The notes under the pieces are model-generated. The model searched no databases. It had not been told where the DNA came from and saw only the letters and a list, made by a program, of their open reading frames with translations. Source: Cristatella mucedo (Eukaryota > Bryozoa > Phylactolaemata > Cristatellidae). From it: DNA of 64,000 nt. Of the stretch, positions 45,896 through 58,247 are shown one piece after another. The translations under genes and the position numbers were made by a program. The stretch is from NCBI GenBank assembly GCA_009760855.2, contig WPIO01000050.1, positions 641,001-705,000 of the forward strand. Reading direction: 5' to 3'. The first letter of the stretch is position 1. Every line of letters starts with the position of its first letter.

Positions 45896-46309
45896 AATAA
45901 TAACTCGCGTCATGTGGCGGTCAAGTCTCAGCTAAAAGACTAGTCACGTGTTTCGTTACACAAAAGTTATTTCTCGGAACTTTTGCTGTTTACATCTTTC
46001 CAGTCTCTAGGCAAAGTTATGCGGGTCCACGGCATCGGGCTGTCACTTCAATACTGACGATGCCCGGCTGCCTTCGTCGTTTGACCCATGTGATCCAGCT
46101 GCAGCAATTGATAAACTGACTGTATTTCTAGCAGAAATTCGATCCAGGATACCGACCTATTTGTGCGAACTAAACGACGATTAAACCAAACTCCGAGCAA
46201 TTGGACAACCGAAGCAAAACGCTGGACTTTGACAGTTGGGTCTTTTAATTGGTTGGTGCCGTAGGGGGACACCATCAGGAACTCGTGATTTAGGTTCCCC
46301 ATTATTAGT

Positions 46310-46445
46310 ATCTTGCCATTTGATGGTATAACCCGGTCGTGCTTCCTTTGCAGCAAAAGTCGAGCACCTAGAAAGAGATTGAGTTATCTGAGGGCGCTTT
46401 ATCAAATTATTATTATGTTATTATTATTTTTATTATTATTATTAA
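46310..46445 (+). mobile_element. L2-like LINE 3' end
   Basis: Last ~130 bp of the main LINE family: cctttgcagcaaaagtcgag, cctagaaagagattgag, gggcgctttatcaaatta and a TTA-rich tail. Confidence 0.75.
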
Positions 46446-47149
46446 AATGTAAATACACCCAGTACTGATTATCCTCTCTGCGACTGGCTCTTTGTCACCC
46501 GAGCTCCCTGTTAATGTCTTCATTGGATGACTGTAATTGCAACTGTAATTGTACTTTTTATTCTCGGGCCGACTAAAAGAGGCCGTTACGGCGCTACAGC
46601 TGGTTATGAATATGGCAGCAAGACTGAGTGGATTGAGCTGCAATGGCTCCTGGCTGATCGGCTGATACCTTGCAAAAACGTTACTCTGACACGCCTGATC
46701 CGCCATGGCTCGGCTTTTATACCTAGCGGAACAGTTGCACAAGTTGCATTGTCCTCGCGCCCTCATTTCCTCGATGGAGGAGGAATAAGCTGTACTTTGC
46801 GTTCACTGAAAACTCCTTTGCAGACCGAAGCTTTTCTTCTACAGGTGCGACACCATAGAAATTAGTGTAGTTTGATTATGTACCCAGCCTGGGTTTGGTT
46901 GGCTGGGACCGGACGGCTATAATGAGGTTAAGGGTCACCGGCTAGGCCGGGGTCGGACCTACGGCATGTGAGGCGACGTGAGGTCACCGGGGCTCTTGGG
47001 TACGATAAGTTGGCCAAGTAAGTCATGGTGTTGGAGGCTCCTGGTCTCGCCGAGCTATGCACCTGAATTCGTGCAGGCGTGCTCCGGCGATGCTGCCACG
47101 CACGCAAGGGAACGAGTACCCAAGGCCCGAGTGGAGCTGGATAGCTCGC

Positions 47150-47925
47150 TCGTTGTTGACTTGTATATTCCGCGTTACCCGTGTAGCGTGTTCGTGACCC
47201 CCCCCCCCGTGTGTTGGCGTCTTTCGGTGGAAGCTTACAACTGTGGTAGTTGTCGACTCGGACTAGCAAAGCAGTTACCCAGCCAGCCGGGCTTTGGACG
47301 GCGTACGCTCGTATTGTTGGATTCGGAGTCGGTACAACGACAGGACTGCAGAAGCCGACTGACCCCAACTAACACATTTGTTGGCGCTTGCTGCGTCGTC
47401 TTGCGCCCCCCATAGTGTACTGTGTATAGGACCCTCCCTGTAGACTTGTTTAGTTCCCCTGTTGCTGTTGGCGCATGCGTTGTTATAAAGAGGTTTACCC
47501 TGACGGCCGCTCGCCTTACCCTAGCTCGGCGGCATGGCGAGCGGCAGCGTGGCCGGAGTGTGGCGGGGTTTGGCGGGAACGAGCCTCTGACCCCCGTAAC
47601 GCGGCTACAATTATATGCTGGCCTGTACTGCTCCTCTGCTAAACCGCTGGTGAACAGCTGTAGGGAGCATCATCGAGAGGAGCCGGCGTACGGCTGTGGT
47701 TCGCTTCTGATGTGGCTCGGACACAGGCAGGTAACCCGCTGGTGAACAGGCGATGGATTCACCATCAGGGTCGGCCGGTGCACAGCTGCGGTCCGCCTCG
47801 GATGTGTCATCGGAGTTGGCCAGGGTCGAGGAGAGGGGACTTGAGTGCGAGAAAGGGGCTATGGAAGTCGCACACCCCCCTGCTCCTCGCGTCGTACAAT
47901 AAACTGTTGGTGTTGGTGATCGGCC
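47150..47925 (+). repeat. LTR-like dispersed repeat, copy 2
   Basis: Plus-strand counterpart of the unit at 27240-28105. 47155-47345 aligns well with the reverse complement of 27940-28105, and ACAATAAACTGTTG recurs near 47897; the middle parts differ. Likely solo LTRs of one retrotransposon family. Ends not determined. Confidence 0.5.
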
Positions 47926-47964
47926 GGCTTTTCTCTCCGTGCGTGAATCAAATAAAAGTTCAGT

Positions 47965-48210
47965 GCCACTATACTTTCGGAAGAATGATCTCTCCTGCCG
48001 CTGACTGCGTCAGGTCTTTTGAAGGCACCCTGAGGTGCTACTTCCAAGCTTCTCACTTCCTCAACTTCCCTCCTGACTTGGTTGTGCTTTTTATTTTCTC
48101 TTCGTTGTGAGAAATCCAGTGCCGCTTCGGCTTTGAGTGAGCTATAGGAAACTCGCCTGCGTAACACCCACGTGAGTCAACGTGACTTTGCGAATGTACA
48201 GACAAAGATA
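47965..48210 (+). mobile_element. L2-B LINE 3' fragment
   Basis: Shares the segment leading from the C-terminal frame (gaggtgctacttccaagctt) to the 3' UTR (actcgcctgcgtaacaccca) with the copies at 23.4 and 51.0 kb. Confidence 0.6.
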
Positions 48211-48574
48211 CATTTTATACAATCTTAGTGGCATTCTGCGTGAGGTGGAGCCTCTTGGCTACTGGATACACACTGAGCGCCGCGTTAGCCTTGGAGGCTC
48301 TGCAGCATAACACGCCCGCATAACACAGCATAACACGCCCGCATAGTCTTGGAGTCTTCGCGGAGTTGCAGATGAAGATACCTGAGGAATATAATTGAAT
48401 TAGATTTTCAGAGCATAAGATTACTCGTGGCTCCAGTATCATAAACTTTGGGAACCGGAAATTTGATAATCCACTGCTTAGACAGTAGGAGCCGCCGTAT
48501 GTTGGACGCGTCGGTCGAGCACGTCGGGCTACGAGTGAAAAAGTTGCTCGTGCAAAGGCAAGTATGCTACACTC

Positions 48575-48660
48575 GCGCGGTATATATAGATTCATCGCGA
48601 TTGCACGCACGCGTCTGAACTGACGAAGCAGACGACGTTTTTCGTTTGTAGACGCATGAG
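48575..48660 (+). promoter_or_regulatory. Candidate TATA promoter before a CpG-rich block
   Basis: GGTATATATAG at about 48579-48589 is followed by GC-rich sequence with an ATG at 48656. Two overlapping open frames follow; neither is recognised. Calling this a promoter rests only on the TATA element and base composition. Confidence 0.2.
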
Positions 48661-49014
48661 CGCCGAGTGGCGAGCGCCGCCGCCGTCGTTGACTGCGGCG
48701 GCCCGTCGAACGGCGTGGCGCCAGCGGCCGGCCGGCCGGCCGCTAGCGCTAGTACTCGAGCCGCCGCTGCACGCATGCGCGTCCGGAGGAGTGCATCCGC
48801 TTGGAAGCCGCTGCAGAGCGTTCGCAAATGCTCCCGTGAGGCGCAGAGCAACTTTCTCACAGCCGCAGCTTTCGCTCGAGGAGCCGCTTTCCCAGCTCTC
48901 CCTTCGCCCCTTGAACCCCTGAACTCGTAGCCGATTCCTTATCCGGTTTGCTAGGCGTAGCTACCGGTGCACGTTTCAGTGCATGCTACTAGCAAGCCTT
49001 TCCAACTGCTGGCG

Positions 49015-49149
49015 ATGCGTGGCTTTGTGCTTGTCCTCAGCGCGATATGCTTGCTGTCCGATGTCCGCTGCTCGCTTCGCGTGCTCGATGCCGGGCGTAT
49101 CACTAAACCACAGGTTTCTCTTGCAGCGAGTAGTAACGAGCCTGGATAG
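49015..49149 (+). CDS. Possible signal-peptide exon, unknown product
   Basis: From ATG 49015 the frame reads MRGFVLVLSAICLLSDVRCS, which has the charge, hydrophobic core and small-residue end of a secretory signal peptide, and then continues to a stop at 49149. A donor-like CAG|GTTTCT lies at about 49110, so the true exon may end there. No partner exon was identified and no homology is recognised. Chance is possible. Confidence 0.22.
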   Translation: MRGFVLVLSAICLLSDVRCSLRVLDAGRITKPQVSLAASSNEPG

Positions 49150-49619
49150 AGAATTAAGTTCTCATTGAGCGCTACACAAGCGAGCAACTATATCGCCAAT
49201 ATTATCATTCAAATGTTGTGCAACCTTTCAGTAAACTTCTGTTCTTTAAAGTAAATCCCAGATGTATACTTGATATCATCTAATTTGTCTGGGTTTGTGC
49301 TATCAGCGCAGCATCGCTTAGGAATCTGCTCTTTTTTTAAAAGTTAAACTTTGATAGCAGTTGAGGTGTAATTGTCGAGACGCGGCTAGAGAAATGATGT
49401 GCCGCCACCGCCACCGCCGCCGCAGCCAGTCGTTTCAATTTCTCTTCCCGTAGGGGGTGCTAGAGGGGAAGTTAGATGCCAAGTCGACCGCAGCATTTTG
49501 AGAGATACTCTGCTGCGAATTTCGCCTCGAGAAAATGTGTAAAATATATCTTGCCTCATAATGATGATTTGAGTCACCAGGTCAATACTTTGTATCAAAT
49601 TTTATAGAGCTACAAACGC

Positions 49620-49695
49620 AATATATACACACACACTCACACACTCACACACACACACACAAACAAACACAAAAACACACAAACACACAAACACA

Positions 49696-49758
<63 letters not shown>

Positions 49759-49762
49759 GTGT
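49620..49762. repeat. (CA)n/(TA)n microsatellite
   Basis: CA-rich repeat with CAAA interruptions passing into a short TA run. Confidence 0.96.
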
Positions 49763-49794
49763 GTGTATATAATGCAGGTACATTCATCATGTAT

Positions 49795-49905
49795 TAATAA
49801 TAGTAATAATAGTAATAAAGATAGGCTTGACAAAGTGCCCTCAGAGAACTCAAACTCTTCCTAGGCGCTTTACGCTTGCTGCAAAGGAAGGTCCATCCTG
49901 TCACA
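49795..49905 (-). mobile_element. L2-like LINE 3' end
   Basis: Inverted 3' terminus of the main family: TAATAG-type tail, caaagtgccctcagagaact, cctaggcgctttacgcttgc. Confidence 0.75.
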
Positions 49906-50999
49906 GCCACTGGCCACTCAGTCCTTTTAACAGCTCGTTATCTTTAGCTCCGTGGAAACATGTCCTCATTTTAAGTTGCTGGTTAGTGGGGACCTTCAAG
50001 ATGTGTCGGGGTTTGACAAAGGTCAGACCACGGTGACGTAGCACCGAAGGGGTGAAAGTAGTTGACCCAAGCTTTGACTTCATTCCGACTAAAGAAAAGG
50101 AAGTCGACTTTCCATTGCCGTGGACCGCGAAAATCAGCTCCAAGCGACCAGACGCGACGATGCGGCCATGTCTTGGACGCCTAACCTCGGCTCTGACATT
50201 CAGCCACACGGAGCCACAATTCACGATCCAGCGTCCGGACATCCGACTGCCGGAACCGCTGGCGCTCGGAATACACAGCGCCAGCCATATCCAGAGCCCG
50301 GAATATCCAGCATACGTAGGATCCAGCCCCACGACTATCGAGAGGGCAGACAGTCCTCCGCTGTCCTCAATTGCCGCGGGCCGGAGTAGTCAGCGGCAGG
50401 AACGCGCAGCGTCCGTAATATTCAGCTCATCCTCCGCGTAAGCAGCAAACGAACGAACACTTACTCTAAAGCCACCTGACCCATTGGCGACCGCCCGCGG
50501 GTCGCCGCGCTTGGACGCGCCGCAGGCGCGCACACGAGCCAGCTTCCGACTGGCGGACCGCATAGGACACATGGCGGAAGCGGCTGCGGCACGTTCGCGA
50601 TGGCGACGGTGCCTCTCTTTTGGTGTGCGGAAATCACTGTTCGCAGCGAACGCCAGTTTTGGCTGGCGACGAACGGCGTCTCGCTGGGGGTAAATGCGCG
50701 GCATTGGTGGAAGAGGTGCGCCGGGTCGCCGGGCACACTACAAGGAAGGTCGCGCGCGCGCACAGAGAGCGACGCAGAGCGACGAAGCGGCCGGCTCGTA
50801 CTCTCTGGCTGATTTGCCGTCGAAGCTCGCAGGGACGCTTTCAGCAACGGTAGCGCCGGAGCGGCGAGCTCACCCTTCCATTCCAACGACTCCTCGCGGC
50901 TTTACGATGGCATCGCAAAGTTCTTATGCTGACCCACGAGGCCCGCCGCGTTTTGGCTTTCCATTGAACGTAGCTGAACTTCTGCACCAGTTTCAGATT

Positions 51000-51435
51000 C
51001 TTCGCGCCCTTGGGTTCTGTGCGGACAATAAACTAGCCGTTCCATTCCTCCGCTTAGAAACCGTTGGCTGCCGAAGGTTAGCTCTGCAGATCCTAGACTG
51101 TGGAACTCGCTTCCACAATTCTTACGCAACGACAAATACTCTCCTACTGCCGACTATGGCACATTTTTTTCAGCGGTCCTGAGCTGCTACTTCTATGCTA
51201 CTCACTACCTCAAGTGCTCTCCTGACTCTGCTATGCCTCCCACTTTTTCTTTGTTGCGTGAGATGAAGACTTGGCTACCGGTTGCGTACCGAACGCCACT
51301 TAGGCATTCGGTACGCATCCGAGTAGACTATATATCCGGTACTCATCCGAGTAGACTATACAAAACTCTCCTTCGTAACACCGTCATAGTCTTTATGGCT
51401 TCGTGGAGTTACAGACGGAGATACGTTACATTTAA
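51000..51435 (+). mobile_element. L2-B LINE fragment
   Basis: The C-terminal frame (LAVPFLRLETVGCRRL, then LRNDKYS in a shifted frame) and the 3' UTR are shared with 3.8, 23.4 and 48.0 kb. An 18-bp tandem duplication (catccgagtagactata) lies near 51317-51362. Confidence 0.72.
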
Positions 51436-51611
51436 TTGCGTCGTCGGCGGGACTGTTGGCGCCGTGAAGATGCTAACATCGTCGGGCATTGTCGTGCGAT
51501 TGCCGGCCGCATTCTAACGAATCCGCATTAGCACAGGACAAGCACAGTCACGCGCGCTCACGTTCAGGAATCGCCACTGCGCCGCGATTGCTGTGTTCCG
51601 GCCATCGGTAT

Positions 51612-52682
51612 CCGTCGCTCAGTCGCTGGGCCCGTGGCTCTGCGGGCGTCGTCGGTCGTCCGTCCCGTTCCGCAGTAGCTAATCATCGCGCGCCGCTCGT
51701 TTTCTTCCGCTGCCTGCCTTCGCCCGCCTGCCTTTGTACATCCTCCCCTCCCCTGCCACCCTACCGCTTCCGTACACTTTCTCCCTGGCGATTTGCGGCG
51801 TCGGCGGCTTATGCGGTGGCAGCGGCGACGTGCGACGCGGCGGTCTGCTCGACGGACCTTAATTGGCCACTGACGCTGAGCCTCGGCGCTCGGCCGTCGC
51901 GAGCGCGGCGGCAGCAGCAGTGGCAGCAGCGGCGGCGGCAGCAGCGGCGGCAGCAGCCAGCCCGGCGGCTTCGTGCATCGCTGCAGGGCTGGCTGCCGTG
52001 CCGAAGGCGCGCCGCCTCTCGCTGCCCGGACTCTGCGCCGAGTGAATTCGTCCGTCGGCTGCGCCGAATGTATGCACTATCGCCAGCGGCGCGTATTTGA
52101 GAGCTCTTTATTCGCCGCGATTAGCGAGCAGCAGGTCAAGCTGCAAGCAGCGACGACAGCGAGCGGTGCAGACTGCCGCGCTCCGGAAGTGAGCGAGCTA
52201 GCGCACGCTAAGCTGCGAGGCGGTCTCGGCAAGCGGTCGACTGTCGTTGACCGGAAAGGCGCAGCCGGCTGCTTTCAGTTTCCGGAAGCTGTCGAAGGCT
52301 CAACGATCCGCAGCGAATCCTATTTGACTTAGCACAGCCTCGCTGCCGACGTCGGCGGGACCGTGGCGCTGTTGGCAGTCGCGGAGCTAGCTTCCGCCAG
52401 TCGATACGACTCCGACAGCAGCGCGCAGGCGACGAGGTGTACGCTTCGAGCGACCACGTGCTCGGCCAGCGAGCAGGAAGAAGCCGCGCCGCCGCCGCCG
52501 CTGCCACCGCCGCCACTGCCGCCGCCGCCGCCGATGCTCTGCACAAAGTTTCCGAGGCTGCCGAGCAGTTGGACGACGCAGCCGCTCAGCGGCCCGCGAC
52601 GTCCGGAGTCGTGACAAGAGCGCAGCTCCGCGTAGCGGCGCGTCAACTCGCTGGCCTGCAAAGCGTTTTATTTACATGACTA
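51612..52682 (+). repeat. GC-rich duplicated segment, copy 1
   Basis: About 1.07 kb closely matching 62980-64000 in the same orientation, including a GCN-repeat core and near-identical last 350 bp ending gcgttttatttacatgact. In both copies the same plus-strand frame stays open to a stop at the common end (here 52437-52679, with EAAEQLDDAAAQRP). This may be a repeated element or a segmental duplication. No known protein is recognised. Confidence 0.85.
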
Positions 52683-52934
52683 GGCGGCGCCATCTCGCGT
52701 AAGATGAAAGGTAAAGTGCAGCTATGAGTTGCGTCGGAGACATAGACGCAGAGTTCTATAGAGAATGAACAGACAGCCAGCGATATAGAAACTGCGGGAA
52801 TGCAGACGGCAGACAGTGATGGAAGAGAACCAAACTGACTGACAGCAATAATCAGAAAGACTGCGGCATAATGAGAGACAGATAGACGGAGGAGCCTACT
52901 TGAGAGGTGGACGCACGATGAGTCAGGAGATATA

Positions 52935-52940
52935 TAGATA

Positions 52941-52996
<56 letters not shown>

Positions 52997-53040
52997 GTAG
53001 ATGGTGGCTGTGAGAACGAGGAAGTGCTAAATGGATACAT

Positions 53041-53137
<97 letters not shown>

Positions 53138-53410
53138 GAGGGAGAGAGATAGAGAGCGGGAGAGTAGTGTGTGAGAGAGAGAGGCAAAGAAAGAGAGTTA
53201 GGGAGAGGGAAGGGTAGATAATGATGGAGATAGAGAGAGAGAGCGAGAGAGAGAGAGAGAGGGAGAGAGAGAGCGAGAGAGAAAGAGTGAGAGAGAAAGA
53301 GCGAGACAGAGGGAGAAGGAGAGAGAGACGGAGGAAAGAAAGAGAGGGAGAGCAGGAGAGAGAGAGAGAGTGAGAGGTGGAAAGAGGGAGAGAGAAAGAG
53401 AGAAAAGATG
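52935..53410. repeat. AG-rich microsatellite block
   Basis: Two long pure AG runs (52941-52992 and 53044-53132) and degenerate GA-rich sequence between and after. Open frames of Ser/Leu or Arg/Glu through it are artefacts. Confidence 0.95.
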
Positions 53411-53949
53411 GATTGGCCGCTTTCAGTCGAATAGTCGAGCTTTAAGGCTCCAAAAACTTCACGACGTCACCATGCTGGTTGCAATCTTGCCAATTGATGA
53501 CTGATCCTGGACAGCGGGCAGGGCAGGGCCAACGGCTAACTGAAGCGACCCAGACTGCTCGTCGGCAAGCGAGTGGCGCGCAAACGCTGAGGTGCCGTTT
53601 CGCTGATTTATAATGGAGGTGACAGGACTTTGGTCAAAGCTCTGGGTTGCGGAGCAAGCATGTGCGCATGCGCACATTTTTAGGTTATTTTTAGGTACAT
53701 TTTTAAGTATTTGAAGCTGCAAATGCAACATTTCGCCGAGAGGCGAATGCTGTCGCGCGCGGATTACAACAGCGCCGCCACTCTCGCCTACCTGCGGCGG
53801 TGCAGTGAGCGGCCGGCACTCCTCGCTCGGCCGGAGGACGCGGTCGGACAGTCCGCCGGTGACATTCTGAAAGCGGCGAAGCGAGCTAAGGTTCGCATTT
53901 GGTGCGGCCACTGACCCAGTGGGCCGGAAGCCCTAGATGAGCCGGCGAG

Positions 53950-54001
53950 GAAGTGGCTCGCTGTGGCGGCGGCAGCGGTCGCCGCCACAGCGAGCCACTT
54001 C
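53950..54001. other. Perfect 22-bp stem inverted repeat
   Basis: Arms 53950-53971 and 53980-54001 are exact reverse complements around an 8-nt loop (gcagcggt), all in GC-rich DNA. Confidence 0.95.
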
Positions 54002-54068
54002 GGCAGCGCAGGGCGGTGGAGCTCTCTGGCGATGCGGATCTATTTCTCCGCCGTCGCCGAGCGCAGCA

Positions 54069-54111
54069 GACGGCGCTGGCTCTGCATCGACCGGACGGAG
54101 CCAGCGCCGTC
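54069..54111. other. Perfect 14-bp stem inverted repeat
   Basis: Arms gacggcgctggctc (54069-54082) and gagccagcgccgtc (54098-54111) around a 15-nt loop, about 70 bp after the 22-bp stem. Confidence 0.93.
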
Positions 54112-54357
54112 GTTCGACCGGCGGCGGCGGCGGCGGCGGCGGCGGCTCACCGCCATACACCGGATCGCCCGGCTGCAGTCTCTATACGCGACGTCAACCA
54201 GTGCGGACATGTGAGCTCGATGGCTGCGACAGCTGGCGCCCACAACGAGCAGCGTCCAGACGATGCAGACGATCCTCACCGAGCTGCTGTGAGGGTTGAC
54301 GCGGCAGCACGTCGGAGCTAGGGAAAACGAAGAAACAGCACGCAGACGTGACGGACT

Positions 54358-54363
54358 CCGCGG

Positions 54364-54394
<31 letters not shown>

Positions 54395-54440
54395 GGCGGC
54401 GGCGGGCAGCTGCAGCGACGGCGGCGGCGGTGGGCGGCGG
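54358..54440. repeat. (CGG)n trinucleotide tracts
   Basis: Interrupted CGG repeat. A second tract lies at 54119-54146. Confidence 0.93.
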
Positions 54441-54710
54441 CGTCAGACCGACGCCAGTCCAGCGGTTGACAGCAGCCGGCCGCCGCCCCAGACCGTTGTT
54501 GGGAAAATAATGCATCGCTTTCGTCGGCTTCGCGGCACGCTCTTTTGAATGAAAGGTGCGATTGCGACGGCGACGACGAGGTCAGGAGGAGCGGGTGAAA
54601 AGCCCTGCTTCAGACATTCCTCCACTTACTCATCATTTGGCCAAATTTTATACCGCACCCGCTATTGGCACAACGGCAGGGAATACATGCGCATATATGG
54701 TCAGATGTAC

Positions 54711-54756
54711 ACTGTATATATATATATATATATACATAAATATATATATATATATC
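54711..54756. repeat. (TA)n microsatellite
   Basis: TA repeat of about 45 bp with a central interruption. Confidence 0.95.
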
Positions 54757-56302
54757 ACTGAGGGCGCCGAGGCACGTCTTTGACGTCCCTGGTGGATCGT
54801 CGCGCGCCGGAAAGTAGGGGCTCAAGGCAACGGCTGGTATGCTTAGGCTATTGTGGAAGCTTCGTGGCCCTGGTGGTTGCCTCCTTCCGCCGCGTCGGCG
54901 CCTTTAGTCTCGAGTCCCTCTCTGACGGCAATCGGTTAGATGAGCGGTCTTGTCATGGCTCCTTTTTCCTCGTCATTGCACACGATTTTAAACTCAGTGC
55001 AATCGTTGGCTAGGGTGGTGGCGCTTTTCCAACTAAACCAAGGTCAAGGACTTATCGAAAAAATAGCTGCTGGAAATCGCTAAATGGCTGGTCAAATAAA
55101 ACGCTCTGGTTGCTGCTATTCAAACTGAACTATTGGAAGGTAAATCCGTACATAATTCTTTCAGCAATGGATTTTTAAGTAAGTTTTAATTATTTCTAAA
55201 TCAGTATTTGACGGAAATGAGAAATAGTTACAATAACCGTTCAAACCGTTAGCAGCGAAATTTAAACTTCAAGGCAAATGCAGCATATCGCTGGTATTAA
55301 TATTTACCGGTGAAGCAGGACAATTAGATTGAATCGGACTTTCACTCTTTGAAATCAATTTCTGAATCCACTCGGCTTCAAATTTCAGTAGCAATCCAGG
55401 TGCTCCAAGTTTTCTTTACTTGATCGTGGATTTCCTGCATCCATTTTCTTAACAGCAACAATAATTATAACGTAAACTTTTTAAACCAATTATAGAGCAA
55501 TAAGTCTCTCTAAGCAATGTTCATATGCTGTATGTTATTGTGCACCATCCGTCATCCAGTTGTAGCTGCTGATACAGTACTTATTTTGTGATCATTGCAC
55601 TGAAAGCGCAGCTGAATCAGATACTAGAATTGTATTGTATTAGGATCGCTCGTGTTGAGCTTATTTGATCGATGTTGCGAGTACCACTGTATCGGAGGCC
55701 AGGGCAGAGACAACTGCAGGGACACGGACAGAAACAGAGGTGGCGGCAGAGACACGGAGGCAGAGGCAGAGATACAGCGGCAGAGGTCGAGGCAGAGACA
55801 TAATCATGAACGGAGGCACAGACAAAGTAATAAGTAATAAGTATTAATAGTAATGAGTTAAGTAGTAAATAGTAATAGTAATAAGTAAAGAGGCAGGGAC
55901 AGGGAGACAGAGCTAAAGAGGCAGAGACAAGGAAGAATATGCGGAGTAGAGACACAGACTGTGGTAAATAGTGGAGGCTCTAGCAGAGGCAAACAGTGAT
56001 GGAGATACATTTATAGACAAAAAGAGAGATACGAATATAGATTGAGATAAATTACACTGAAAGAGACGGAAAAATAGAAACAATTAGGCTAGTTATGTGG
56101 CAATCTAGAAAAAGTAGGGAAAACGCGAGAAAGAAGGGGAGATGGAGAGTAAAAGAAAAAGTAATAGTGTGAGACTAAGAGGAGAAAAGTTAAGATGAAT
56201 GATGAGAGAAAGAGAGAAAAGAAAGGTGAGAGAGCGAGAAAGGCAGGTGAAAGGATGAGTGCGAGAATATAGTTAGAGAAAACAATGAGAGAGGGAGAGA
56301 AA

Positions 56303-56306
<4 letters not shown>

Positions 56307-56384
<78 letters not shown>
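56307..56384. repeat. (AG)n microsatellite
   Basis: Pure AG run of about 75 bp. Confidence 0.97.
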
Positions 56385-56386
<2 letters not shown>

Positions 56387-56619
56387 CGAAAGAGTGTAAA
56401 GGACGGATAAAGACAGGAAGAGAAATGCAAGAGGGAGAGAGCAAGGAGGGTAGCGTAGTTAAGTGAAAGCAACTAGTAACTGAATGAAAATCCTTCCAAA
56501 TAAAAAAGGTCTCATGGGTGTCGGAGAAGAGAGAGGTGAGAGAGAGAGAATAGTGAAAGAAAAGAGAGGAAGGATAGTGCACAAGGTGAGTGAGCGAAGG
56601 GTTGGTAGGGAGACTAGGG

Positions 56620-56880
<261 letters not shown>

Positions 56881-57375
56881 AAAGACAAAGAAAGAGAGCG
56901 TGACAGCGACTTCTAGAATGAGCCAAACAGAGGAAGAGTGTAAGGGGAGAGAGCGCAGTTCATGGAAATCGCGTAACGACATCGATTGCAAGTCTCTCCA
57001 AATGAAATGAATGCGGTCTCACGGGATCCAACAGGCTTTCTTAACGACAGCGGCCCTGGCAACCGCGCGGATTGAGCAAAATCATGGCGTCGCACGCGGT
57101 TGACCCTTCGCCCGTTTCTCATCTGCCTCTCGCTGCCGGTCCAGCGGAGCACAGCAAAACGCACCCTTTTCCACGAAGCGCTGCCTGTCTTCCATCAAAG
57201 CCGGCCGAGGCTCCGATTGAGGCATCGAGAAAATGTTACAAAGGCTCGATGCGCATTTTCTGCATCCTGGAAGAACCTGGCCGCGAAGCAGCGCTCGTAG
57301 CGGTGCAAGTCTCAGCTGACGCGCGATGAATGCTGGTGAAGCTTGAACCTTGTAACGCCGCTAGCGTCTCATAGG

Positions 57376-57530
57376 GGAAGCGCTGCTTTGGTCCAGCGGT
57401 TGAAGTGCTCGCCCCCGACCAAGGTCTGGCTGAGGTCGTGGGCTCGAGCCCGGAGGCGTATGTGAAGCGCCTGAATAGAGATTAAGTTCTCTCGCGGTGC
57501 TATACAAATTAATTTTATATATATATATGC
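57376..57530 (+). repeat. SINE-A, most complete copy (tRNA-derived)
   Basis: The A box TGGTCCAGCGG fits the pol III consensus, with a B-box-like GGGCTCGAGCCC downstream. The body gaggcgtatgtgaagcgcct leads to a 3' tail gagattaagttctct and tgctatacaaattaat, ending in a short TA run. It is not a functional tRNA: no cloverleaf 3' half. Confidence 0.87.
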
Positions 57531-58004
57531 GCGAGCGTACGCAGGTCAAGGCCGTCAGTGGCGGCACACGCAGCTATGAAGAGAAGCGCCAGTACCTAAA
57601 CATAACAAGTCCGTATCCGTGACGTAGATAAATCTATTAAGTAGCAACGCAGCGTTAGTCATAGCAAAAAAGGCTGTGACCGATTCTAACAGCTCTGCGG
57701 CCTCTCGCTCAAATCAGCTGGACTGTCAGCTCCTAAAGCACAGCTGTCAGTTCACCCCTGCGAAATTCGGCTATTTTGTGGCATTGACCGTAGAATTTCT
57801 CGCAATCAATTCTTAGTCGTTACGTATCAGGAACTGCAAATAGCGAATGTCAGTAACAACATTCCTCATTTAGCACGCCCCTGTTTAAAGCAGTTACAGT
57901 CACATCAGCCAGCAAATACGGCGTCGTTAGTACATAGAGCCACCGCTTATCGCCACGCTTGGGGTAACCGGCAAGTTGGTATTGCTGTAGTTTGAATTGA
58001 GGAG

Positions 58005-58042
<38 letters not shown>

Positions 58043-58080
58043 GTATATATTTATTTATATATATATATAATATATATATA

Positions 58081-58112
<32 letters not shown>
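58005..58112. repeat. (TA)n microsatellite
   Basis: TA-rich repeat of about 105 bp abutting the 3' end of an inverted SINE-A copy. Confidence 0.96.
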
Positions 58113-58113
<1 letters not shown>

Positions 58114-58114
58114 G

Positions 58115-58247
58115 TTATTTGTATAGCACCCTAAAAGAACTTAATGACTATTCAGGTGCTTCACGTATGCCACGGTGCTCGAGCCCACGACCTCAGCCAG
58201 ACCTTCGTCGGGGCGAGCACCTTAACCGGTGGACAAAGCGAGCATAT
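58115..58247 (-). repeat. SINE-A, inverted copy
   Basis: Reverse complement of SINE-A: tail tgtatagcaccctaaaagaa, then ctcgagcccacgacctcagc and the A-box complement near 58220-58240. Confidence 0.85.
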
